DNA of 64,000 nucleotides, taken from the NCBI RefSeq assembly GCF_000237085.1, contig NC_016627.1, forward strand, positions 930,001-994,000, written 5' to 3'. The notes under the pieces are model-generated. The model searched no databases, was not told where the DNA came from, and was given only the letters and a program-made list of their open reading frames with translations. Positions 49,655 to 57,954 of this stretch are shown in pieces. Positions within the stretch are counted from its first letter, which is position 1. Every line of letters begins with the position of its first letter. This stretch comes from Acetivibrio clariflavus DSM 19732 (GTDB lineage Bacteria > Bacillota > Clostridia > Acetivibrionales > Acetivibrionaceae). The translations under genes and the position numbers were made by a program.

Positions 49655-50571
49655 TCCTTACATCAAAAGTATCAGCAGCTATTTCCCTTGGAATGGATGG
49701 ATTCGATTTATTAGCTTTGGGAATATCTTTATTTGATCCAACTAATCCGTTGGTTAAATTTAATCAGCAGATGCATTCCAGTGCGCTATATAACGGGTTC
49801 CAAATATTTGTTAATGCACTTGCAGTTTTTACAGTTGGAGCAGCATCTACAATGAAGTGTTTTGTTGCAGGAACAATGATATTGACTTCGGTTGGATTAG
49901 TAGCAATAGAGAATATAAAGGTAGGCGACAAGGTAATTTCAACAAATCCGGAGACTTTTGAAGTAGCTGAGAAGACAGTGCTTGAAACTTACATACGAGA
50001 GACAAGAGAGCTTTTACATTTGACAATCAACGGAGAGTTATTTAAAACAACCTTTGAACATCCGTTTTATGTTAAAGATGTTGGTTTTGTTGAGGCCGGA
50101 AAGCTGCAAGTAGGTGATAAGCTGCTTGATTCTCAAGGCAATATTTTGATAGTGGAAGACAAGAAGCTTGAAATGACCGATGAGCCTGTTAAGGTTTACA
50201 ACTTTTAAGTTGATGATTTTCATACTTACCATGTTGGTGATAATGGGGTATTGGTTCATAATGCAAATAATTATGTTGATGGAGGAAGACCATCCAAAAC
50301 ATTATCTGAATGGTTAGATGATAGCCCAGAGTGGCGGAAAATTGATCTAGATAATACACAAGTATTTTATCGAACACCAGAAGAAGTAGCACAGATTAGA
50401 AAATTATCAGGGGAGAGTGCAGGACATCATCCACATGGTTTGGCGCTTGGTGGTCCGACAGGGCAAAAACTAACACCAACTGGAGAAACTTTGTTCAATA
50501 AAAATCCTATGCACAGTAAAGTTACAGCATTACAGAGGAAAATAATAAATAAGATTAAAAAGACGATATAG
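49655..50571 (+). pseudogene. Polymorphic T7SS toxin C (5'-truncated): Hint and GHH-like nuclease tip
   Basis: Begins inside the toxin gene (LTSKVSAAISLGMDGFDLLA) with no targeting N-terminus; a start at ATG 49693 gives 171 residues. The Hint part is nearly identical to toxin B, including the TAA at 50206-50208 before the last Hint block. The tip is different: AGHHPHGLALGGPTGQKL with NKNPMHSKVTALQRK, an HNH/Endo VII-like nuclease with a GHH signature. As it stands this is a promoterless tip store rather than a working toxin. Confidence 0.7.
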
Positions 50572-50583
50572 AAGGGAACTTTA

Positions 50584-50766
50584 ATGATTGATGGTTTTGT
50601 AAAGTGGTTAAAAAATAATAGTTGGTGTGTTTATGAATATGATAACAGTTTAAAATTTGATAGATTAAAAGACGCATTATCAAGATATAATTTTATTGAA
50701 GAATCTTATTTAGAATTTTTATCTATTGTTAAAAGTGCTGTTAATGAAAAGGATGAAACTCTATGA
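50584..50766 (+). CDS. Short immunity-like protein, possibly truncated
   Basis: 60 residues: MIDGFVKWLKNNSWCVYEYD to IVKSAVNEKDETL. The ESYLEFLSIVKSAVN segment resembles the start of SMI1/KNR4 (SUKH)-like immunity proteins, which are usually 130-180 residues, so the gene is probably cut short. It follows the toxin C tip after 12 bases. Confidence 0.45.
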   Translation: MIDGFVKWLKNNSWCVYEYDNSLKFDRLKDALSRYNFIEESYLEFLSIVKSAVNEKDETL

Positions 50767-51344
50767 TGCGTGTACTAGCTGATTTACATAGAACAGTGAT
50801 ATATACAGTTGGTACTCCAATTAATAATACTTTATGCTTGCTAATTGCTGAGCAGGCATATATTTTACCAATTATTATCTAAGCTAAATTAAATAAATGC
50901 TTTATTTTGTAAGAAGAGTATGATTATGAAGATGAAGAGTAAGAAGTAGTGGATTAGACGGACTTAAAGAAAGTAAGATTTCATTTGAAGAATTTAATAT
51001 TACTTTTGAATTAATTCTATATAAAAGCATGCTGTAAATGATATTACTATCAATTACGCAAATATGAAAGAAAATCTAACTTATTTGTGTCCAGTTTTTG
51101 TGAAATCTAACTTTTAAGTAATACTTTGATTCACAAAGAATGTGATTTTAATTGATTTTATGCTAAACCTATATTATAACATTACCAAGCAAGGTAGAAT
51201 AAGGGGATACAGTTTTTTTGAATGTTCTGATTTAGTAGATAAATAAAAAGAGAAAATAAAGCAATATTTTATAATTGCTATAAGATTTTGTGTTTTGCTT
51301 GATGGGGAAAGATTAAGTTGTTTTGTCTTGGAAGGGGGATTGCT
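50767..51344. other. Spacer with an immunity-gene scrap
   Basis: Mostly stops in all frames. The only recognisable piece is the immunity C-terminus listed separately. A GCTATAAGATTTTGTG leader near 51280 resembles the leader of the other toxin units. Confidence 0.4.
50950..51024 (+). pseudogene. C-terminal scrap of toxin B-type immunity protein
   Basis: Reads LDGLKESKISFEEFNITFEL, matching the end of the 47908-48585 protein (EGLKESKISFEEINITFEVV). Only about 22 codons remain. Confidence 0.6.
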
Positions 51345-51907
51345 TTGGATTACAGTTATTATTATAACAATGCCAGACGCAGATATTATGAAGCTTGTTC
51401 AGAAATTAGCAACTGTCAGAATAGAATAAATGAATTAAAAAAACAACGTCAGCAAAAAATCAATCTTATCAATCAACTTAAAATCGATATCAAAAACCAT
51501 GAGGAAGCCCTTGATGGAGTAACTCAAATAATAAAGAGTGAAGGAGATCTTAATAAAAAAATTGCCGACATTTCCAACAAAACCAACCAAGCATCTATTA
51601 ATTATTGCAGTATGGTCAGTTCTAGCAATGTAATCAACAAAAATCTAAACGAAGTCTACAACAATGAAATGACAAATACAAAACGGATATTGAACAACAT
51701 ATTTTCAAACCTTAAAACAAAAAAAGTAACTTGAATGCAAAAATTATAGATTTGAAAAAGCAATTACAGCAAGCTGAAGCTGAATTGGATGATATAAATA
51801 ATAGAATAACGGCGACAGAGGCTAGTTTGCAAGAGTGGAAGAGAATTAAGACAAATGCCTCATATGATATGGAGTATTATAGACGTAAAATGAATGAGGC
51901 GGTTTAG
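51345..51907 (+). pseudogene. Helical partner protein, frameshifted copy
   Basis: TTG start at 51345 (the first copy has ATG). About 80% identical by eye to the 45642 gene: DYSYYYNNARRRYYEACSEI. The frame breaks at AAAAAAGTAACT (about 51722), where one base is missing, and resumes LNAKIIDLKKQLQQAEAELD to YRRKMNEAV. It lies 21 bases before toxin D. Confidence 0.7.
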
Positions 51908-51928
51908 TACGATATTTGGGGGAGTTAA

Positions 51929-53165
51929 ATGGCGACTATAGCGCTTTATGCCAATAGAATCAATCAAATGCCGGGATTGATAAGTGATATTAAAAATTCA
52001 GTAGTTGATTATAAATCTGAATTATTCGCACTTAAGACAAAATCTCTATCTATTAATAAAAGTGTATGTAATTTGGACAATATTATAAGTTCCATACAGA
52101 CCTCTTCTCAGACCCAGGAAAATAAAATCATTTCGCTTGAAACATTCAGCAATAACAGTGAAGAGTTCATGTCAGATGTTGTCCGTATCGATGGAGAAGC
52201 AGCCGCTGTTATCTATGAACGAAAATATGATTTCTATGAAGAATATTATTTGAAGACTGATTGCGAGAAAAGCAGATGGGAAAGGTTTTGCGATGCTTGT
52301 GCATCAGTTGTAAAGTGGTGTAGGGAACACTGGAAACTTATTGTTACAATAATAATTGCTTTTGCAGCAATCGTGGTTTTAACATGTATTTCAATAGATG
52401 CACCTATTTTGGTATTTATGACAAAGGGTGTAATATTAGGCACTTTGATGGGGGAATTCTTGGAGGAACGATTACTGCATTAAGAGGCATTTCGTTCTGG
52501 GAGGGATTTGAAGATGGAGTAGTTTCAGCTGGTGGAGCTTCGCTAATTAGTGATTTTGGTGATATTTTAATTAAAGGCGAAAATATTTCGTTTGGACAAG
52601 TGATTTTTAATATAGGATTTTCTGCTATATTAGGTGCCTTGTTCGCTGGTGCTTTCCATGGCCTTGCTAAGAGCTTTAGAGCATTGAGTTTAAACTTCAG
52701 TAAGGGTATAAGCACAAATAGAGGCCCTGTTGAATTCGCTACACCTAAGGATAATATGAATGCTAGAACGATTGCTCAAACGAAAGCATATGTTAAGGGT
52801 TGTAATAAAGCTTTAAAAGCTGGAGTATTATCTTCAACCGGAAGGGTATCAACTCAAGCTTAACTTAGTCTTGATGTTAGCGCAGCTGCGAGGTTAAAAA
52901 GAGCACTTGCTGCAGCATCAGGGAGGCCATACAAGGACATGCCGGTCACGTACCTGATACAACATGGACTGGTACTCCACAACCATACAGTTGGTTAGAT
53001 TTAGATCTTTCGGTTAATCTTAGTCTTGGTCGTCAGGCACTTAATTATCCTATTGGTTATCAACCAACGAAGCTTGTTTATAAAAGTCCATTTTTATATG
53101 ATATTTTCCAATCTATCTGGGGTGTTTTGGCGGAACCTGTCGTTAACGGTTTTGCTAAAGAGTAG
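51929..53165 (+). pseudogene. Polymorphic T7SS toxin D: Ntox15-type DNase tip, broken
   Basis: Targeting helices as in toxins A and B (MATIALYANRINQMPGLISD), but the hydrophobic middle differs and there is no Hint domain. A frameshift lies in the G run near 52450, a TAA at 52861-52863, and a missing stretch of about four bases near 52953. The tip reads AARLKRALAAASGRPYKDM, then GHVPDTTWTGTPQPYSWLDL and LGRQALNYPIGYQPT, the hallmark of the Ntox15 (polymorphic toxin type 15) family, whose HxxD motif (HVPD here) is catalytic in the DNase Tde1. Confidence 0.75.
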
Positions 53166-53240
53166 AGCTGTAATTGGATGGAAGTATATACTTTAAATGT
53201 ACAAAAAAGTTGGAATAACGAAAAATAACAGGAGAAAAAG

Positions 53241-53750
53241 ATGAAAGATGAAAAAGAATCAAACTTAAAAGATTGGAAAGATAAAATATCTGTTATGGTG
53301 TTGGTGAAACAGGAAATACAACGACTTGATAAAATGGGTATTTGGCCACACTACCTTCCTGAAATTGCAGCAACTGAAGAACAGTTGGCCTCAGCTGAAA
53401 AATATTTAGGTCACAGTATTGATAAAGATTATAGGGAATTTTTGATGTGTGCAAATGGCTGGAAAGGTTTTCTGCATACAATTGATTTGTTTGGCACAGG
53501 AGATTTGATTGGTTCGAGCTTGATGGATTATGTTTTGAGAAACCTTGATGTAATGGATGATGCTGCTAAGTTATCTGAAACTTCAGGATTTTTAAAAGAG
53601 GAATTATTACCGATTGCAGCTACGCGTGAAGATATAGACTTATTTGTAATAACCCGAGAAACATCATCTCATCCTGGAATTGTTATTTGGTTTGCTGGCG
53701 GAGAAGTAGAGAAGTTTCCCAATTTTAAAGAGTTTTTTAGCTATGACTGA
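53241..53750 (+). CDS. SMI1/KNR4 (SUKH)-type immunity protein
   Basis: 169 residues. EIAATEEQLASAEKYLGHSI followed by DKDYREFLMCANGWKGF is the SUKH/SMI1 signature, and the end PGIVIWFAGGEVEKFPNFKEFF fits. It follows the Ntox15 tip and would protect against it (inference). RBS AGGAG 12 bases upstream. Confidence 0.8.
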   Translation: MKDEKESNLKDWKDKISVMVLVKQEIQRLDKMGIWPHYLPEIAATEEQLASAEKYLGHSIDKDYREFLMCANGWKGFLHTIDLFGTGDLIGSSLMDYVLRNLDVMDDAAKLSETSGFLKEELLPIAATREDIDLFVITRETSSHPGIVIWFAGGEVEKFPNFKEFFSYD

Positions 53751-53984
53751 TTATAATCGTTTGGAGATTGAGCGATTAAAAAAATACATTTGATTTTATT
53801 TTAAGCTTACAAAATTTACTATACTATAATAATGATAAATGCTATTATTAAAGACTTATTGAGAGAAAAGCGGGCTTTGCGATGTTTTTATAAACTGAGT
53901 TGATAAATATGTTGGAAATTGCTTGGATTATATATTAGGTCACAAGAATTCCATTATTGAGAAAGAACTTTATGGAGGTAACAT

Positions 53985-55496
53985 ATGAACGTTAAGGAGA
54001 TAATAGCTGATTCGCATCTTGCATTTCTGAATCAAGAAAACGAAACAGCTTTGAGATTGGCAAATCAAGCAATATCTTTAGACAAGACTAACCCGGACGC
54101 ATATAAATGTGCCGGAAACGCTTGTATGTCATTGAATCGCTATGAAGATGCTGTAAAAAACTACAGTTTAGCTGTTAAATATGATCCAAACAATGGCAAC
54201 AGGTATTTTGACCTTGGCTTTGCTTTAGCTGCTGCTGAAAAATTGGCCGATGCTTTAAAAAATCTTGCCAAAGCGGAAGAATTGGGTTGTGTTCCGGAAA
54301 ATCTTGTCCAGCTTTATAATTTGCTCGGTATTCTTTGTTTTGATATAGGAAGATACGATGATGCTCTTGTAAACTTAAGTAAAGCGGAGCAGCTTATTGG
54401 CCCTGATATTGATATTCTTCAGCGAAAAGCTATTATATACGGTATAAAGAATGACATTAGGAATGGGCTATTGACAGCTAATCAGATTAAGTTAATTGCT
54501 CCGTCTGAATATACCGGTTATAAAATTGCATTAAAGCTATTGATTCAGGCAAAGCGCTTGGATGCTGCACAGAAAGAAATTGAAAGGGCAAAAAAATATG
54601 CAGCACCTACAATGGATTTCTATTTTGATTGTATGACTTTTGAGCTAGAAAAATACAAAGAGGATAATGATAAAGAGCATTTTAGAGATGCCCTTGCCAT
54701 AATCGAAAAAGCATTAAAATTTGTAAAACCAACTGTGAAAGATGTAATTGAAAGTTACATTAATGCAGCAGAGTTATATCTACAGCTTGAAGATCCCGAC
54801 AGGACCATAGAGTGTCTTAATGCTGCACAAAACCCTATTGGGGCATATAACAACGGCTTTGAGATAATTATAAAAACTTATGAACCTGCTACATTGACCG
54901 AGTATGATATCGAAGACATGATTGAAGCCGATAGGCAAAAAATTGAAGATCAATTTGGCGATTATGGCTTGGAAGAAATGGTTGAGAGTATTGAACCGGA
55001 TGAAGAGGGCAATAGGGAATACTTAACAGAAATCGAAGACGAACCGCAGAATAATGAACAGGATAATGCAGAAGCATATAAGTTCAACGAATTTGAGCAA
55101 GTTGAATATTCAACTGAAAATATAGACCAAATAAACAGACTATATATTGGAGCGTATACAGTAAAGAAGGATTTTGACAAAGTTATTGAGTATGCTAGAA
55201 AATTACAAGCTAGTGAGAATACTCATAGCAATTACATAGGAAAATATACTGAAGCTAATGCCATGAAGGAACTCGGTTTACCGGATTGGACAGAAAAATA
55301 TGAAGAAGTAATTAAATTCTTTAGAAATGCTATGATAAAAGATCCAACCGATCTAATGGCTGTTACTTTCCGTGTTCAATGTTATATAGATATTGGACGT
55401 TATGATGAAGCCGAACAGCTTTGCAATCTTTTATCGAAAGAAGTAAAAAATTCATTACTTGAAAAAATTAATGAAGCCAAATCTGGGGGTGATTAA
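53985..55496 (+). CDS. TPR-repeat protein of the T7SS core
   Basis: 503 residues with at least six TPR motifs: three in the N-terminal third (NPDAYKCAGNACMSLNRYED; NRYFDLGFALAAAEK; YNLLGILCFDIGRYDDALVN), an acidic middle (about 310-360) and more at the C-terminus (DLMAVTFRVQCYIDIGRYDE). Probably a cytoplasmic scaffold or chaperone. The stop overlaps the ATG of the next small helical protein, so it is co-translated with T7SS components. Confidence 0.75.
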   Translation: MNVKEIIADSHLAFLNQENETALRLANQAISLDKTNPDAYKCAGNACMSLNRYEDAVKNYSLAVKYDPNNGNRYFDLGFALAAAEKLADALKNLAKAEELGCVPENLVQLYNLLGILCFDIGRYDDALVNLSKAEQLIGPDIDILQRKAIIYGIKNDIRNGLLTANQIKLIAPSEYTGYKIALKLLIQAKRLDAAQKEIERAKKYAAPTMDFYFDCMTFELEKYKEDNDKEHFRDALAIIEKALKFVKPTVKDVIESYINAAELYLQLEDPDRTIECLNAAQNPIGAYNNGFEIIIKTYEPATLTEYDIEDMIEADRQKIEDQFGDYGLEEMVESIEPDEEGNREYLTEIEDEPQNNEQDNAEAYKFNEFEQVEYSTENIDQINRLYIGAYTVKKDFDKVIEYARKLQASENTHSNYIGKYTEANAMKELGLPDWTEKYEEVIKFFRNAMIKDPTDLMAVTFRVQCYIDIGRYDEAEQLCNLLSKEVKNSLLEKINEAKSGGD

Positions 55497-55819
55497 TGTT
55501 GGGATTATCACAAGATATACTTCTTGATGATACGGCTTTTAATACCGCATCATCTGAAATGAAAGCGTTAAAAACTAGGACAGAAGCTCTTAAAACAAAG
55601 CTAAAAGTAATGTACAGAGAATTGACAACAGCGCTGGATACTCCTGCCGGAAGGCAAGTTGAAATAACTGCAGAGGAAGTCCTGATTAAACCAATTGAAG
55701 ACCTTTTACTTGTAATTGAGCATGTTTCCGATACTCTAAACGAGATAATCGGAACAGGCTATTATAAAGACATCTTTATTAAGTTTGAACAACTTAACCA
55801 AGATATTAAATTTGATTAA
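55496..55819 (+). CDS. Small helical protein, WXG100-like size
   Basis: 107 residues, two long helices around a TPAGR turn instead of WXG (MYRELTTALDTPAGRQ). ATG overlaps the upstream stop. It resembles T7SS-associated helical-hairpin proteins in size and place; family not certain. Confidence 0.6.
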   Translation: MLGLSQDILLDDTAFNTASSEMKALKTRTEALKTKLKVMYRELTTALDTPAGRQVEITAEEVLIKPIEDLLLVIEHVSDTLNEIIGTGYYKDIFIKFEQLNQDIKFD

Positions 55820-55836
55820 TTTAAGGAGGGTTATCT

Positions 55837-56163
55837 ATGGCAATGGGAAGTACAGGTACTGTGAATATGACACCTGAGATGCTTAGAAATGCATTGAGTG
55901 TGATTGAGGAGTACCGAGCAAACACAAACAATTTACACACACAATTAAGTGAAACAATAAGTACATTGCTTTCAACTAGCTTCAGCGGTAGTGCAGCGGA
56001 TGGTTTCAAATATTTTTATGATAACAGCATTGAACCGGCTATTGGCGAGGGTTTGACCAAGTTGTTAGACACGTTGAAGCAAATTGTGGAAGAAACTTTA
56101 AAGGCCATTCCGGACGTTGGCGGTTTGGATGACCAACTTGGTGAAGGAAACAGACAACAATAA
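55837..56163 (+). CDS. WXG100-family protein (FSG variant)
   Basis: 108 residues, helix-turn-helix pattern with FSGSAADGF at the turn in place of WxG, as in divergent ESAT-6-like proteins. It starts MAMGSTGTVNMTPEMLRNAL after AAGGAGGG. Likely a T7SS substrate or structural partner. Confidence 0.75.
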   Translation: MAMGSTGTVNMTPEMLRNALSVIEEYRANTNNLHTQLSETISTLLSTSFSGSAADGFKYFYDNSIEPAIGEGLTKLLDTLKQIVEETLKAIPDVGGLDDQLGEGNRQQ

Positions 56164-56179
56164 GAAGGAGTGATTAATA

Positions 56180-56479
56180 ATGGCAGGTTGTAGAATAGTT
56201 AATGCAGGTATGCTTTCTGCAGTACAAGCAATTGCTGATATTTCCAAGCAATATAAAGCCGCAGGTGAAGCTTTTATTAGAGATTTTAATAATGCTATTA
56301 ACGAAATGGAAGGTGCGACAAAGGATGCACTCAAAAATTTCGTTGATACTGATGTGTATAAATTTGTAGTTGAAGATTTGCCTGCTGCAATTGATGGTAT
56401 GTCTCAATTACTTGAAGCTAACAGAGAGAATTTTGAGAAAGTCGATGAGCAAATAGCACAAAGTATAAGTGGCGGCTAA
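56180..56479 (+). CDS. Small helical T7SS protein
   Basis: 99 residues: MAGCRIVNAGMLSAVQAIAD to VDEQIAQSISGG. Two predicted helices, no WXG; RBS AAGGAGTG. Its size and its place directly after the WXG100 protein suggest they may form a heterodimer (inference). Confidence 0.65.
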   Translation: MAGCRIVNAGMLSAVQAIADISKQYKAAGEAFIRDFNNAINEMEGATKDALKNFVDTDVYKFVVEDLPAAIDGMSQLLEANRENFEKVDEQIAQSISGG

Positions 56480-56501
56480 TTGTAGAGAAGGGGATTAAAA
56501 T

Positions 56502-56546
56502 TAGCCTTAACCATTATAACATGGTTAGGGCTATATGAGATTTTTT
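56502..56546 (+). terminator. Partial terminator after the small helical genes
   Basis: Stem TAGCCTTAACCAT (56502-56514) with ATGGTTAGGGCTA (56521-56533), 13 pairs with one G-T, loop of six, then TTTTTT at 56541-56546. The gap of seven bases between stem and T run suggests an attenuator that lets the small proteins be made in excess over the downstream genes. Confidence 0.6.
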
Positions 56547-56566
56547 ATGTGAAGGGTGGCTTTGTT

Positions 56567-57931
56567 ATGGCATTTAGAATACTTAGCGATGAAGAAATAG
56601 CTTTGCTTGATGACAAACAGAGGAAACAATATGAAAAAGAACTTTATATATATCAACAAAGGGTTGCTTTTGTTGAAAGGATTGAGGCACATGAAAAAGC
56701 CGATATTCCGCCTTATGAACCTAAATTGGAACCAATTTCAGTTATAAATGGAATTGAAATTAAACCTTTTATTAGGCCGGAATATGAGAGGTCTGTTTGT
56801 GATCCGATAGTCAAGCCTGAGCTTCAAGTTAAAACGTTGGAAATGGCTGAACCGATTGAACCTATTTTGCCTGTAATTTCAAAGCGACCTGATATTCATG
56901 TTGACCATATAAAAAAGGTAGAGGACATTCGACCGGAAGTATTTTCCGTTAGTAAACCCGTTATTCCCGAGAAGCACTTTGAAAACACTGAAAGAAAGCA
57001 ACCTGATTTTCCTGAGGTTGCAAAATTAAATATCTCAGTTAAAGACTACAAAGGGGCAGGAGAGGTTAAATCAAATTTGCCGAATGTTATGAAACCTACA
57101 ACTCAAATAGATTTTTCTTTTAAATCGGTAGGTTTTGATTATTCTGATATAAAAGAAAGTATGCCGGATGTGTTAATGCCAAGAATAGAGTTAAATTCTT
57201 TTGATATGCCGGAAAAAAATTTCTATGATTTACCTCAAGTGGCTGTTTGTTTTGATGATATAAAAGATTATAAAAATCCGGAAAAGAATGATGTTTTGTT
57301 GCCTCAAGTAGCCAAGCCCCATATTGATATTAATTATTTAGAAAAAGAAAAAACAATTCAGGCTGATTTGCCTAAATTACCCAATATATCGCAAGTTGAA
57401 GCGGTATTTAAAAGGCCTGAGAAGTCCAATGCTGAATTACCGGTAGTTGTAAAACCGAGTATTAATACCCGTGTATTTAAGAAAACAGAAGTTACTGAAC
57501 CGTATTTGCCTAAAAATCCAAAAATCAGGGTTGAATCGAAAGAATTTTTAAGACCGGAAATTCAATTTTCCGATTTACCTTCAATTGCAAGATTAGAAAG
57601 CGAGATAAAGTCTTTTGAAATACAAGAATTTCAGGTTCCTGACTTACCTTCTATCGAAAGATTAGATAGAGGAATAAAGTCTTTTGAAAGACCTGAATTA
57701 AAGAGGTCTGATTTGCCGAGGGTTGAAAAGGTGGGTATTGTGGCTAAGAATTTTAAGCAATTGGAAATAGCAAAGGAGAATATTGTTGCTACTGAGCCAC
57801 CGAGAATTAACATCAAACCCTTTGAAAAAATTTATAGCAAAGTTTCAGGATTACCGGACAGAGTTGTTATAAATATTCCTGATGCCTATGAGAAATTAAA
57901 ACAACTGTTTCCAACAACGAATGAAGATTAA
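56567..57931 (+). CDS. Protein of about a dozen Pro-rich repeats in the T7SS core
   Basis: 454 residues. After a short charged helix (MAFRILSDEEIALLDDKQRK) nearly the whole protein is a repeat of about 30-35 residues with the cadence F.RPE...DLP.V.KP.I....F (for example FERPELKRSDLPRVEKV). No membrane segment and no known domain. The Pro spacing suggests an extended rod or a multivalent docking strand. It sits directly before the T7SS ATPase, so a core role is plausible; function unknown. Confidence 0.6.
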   Translation: MAFRILSDEEIALLDDKQRKQYEKELYIYQQRVAFVERIEAHEKADIPPYEPKLEPISVINGIEIKPFIRPEYERSVCDPIVKPELQVKTLEMAEPIEPILPVISKRPDIHVDHIKKVEDIRPEVFSVSKPVIPEKHFENTERKQPDFPEVAKLNISVKDYKGAGEVKSNLPNVMKPTTQIDFSFKSVGFDYSDIKESMPDVLMPRIELNSFDMPEKNFYDLPQVAVCFDDIKDYKNPEKNDVLLPQVAKPHIDINYLEKEKTIQADLPKLPNISQVEAVFKRPEKSNAELPVVVKPSINTRVFKKTEVTEPYLPKNPKIRVESKEFLRPEIQFSDLPSIARLESEIKSFEIQEFQVPDLPSIERLDRGIKSFERPELKRSDLPRVEKVGIVAKNFKQLEIAKENIVATEPPRINIKPFEKIYSKVSGLPDRVVINIPDAYEKLKQLFPTTNED

Positions 57932-57954
57932 GGAGCTTTGGAAGGATCAAATTT

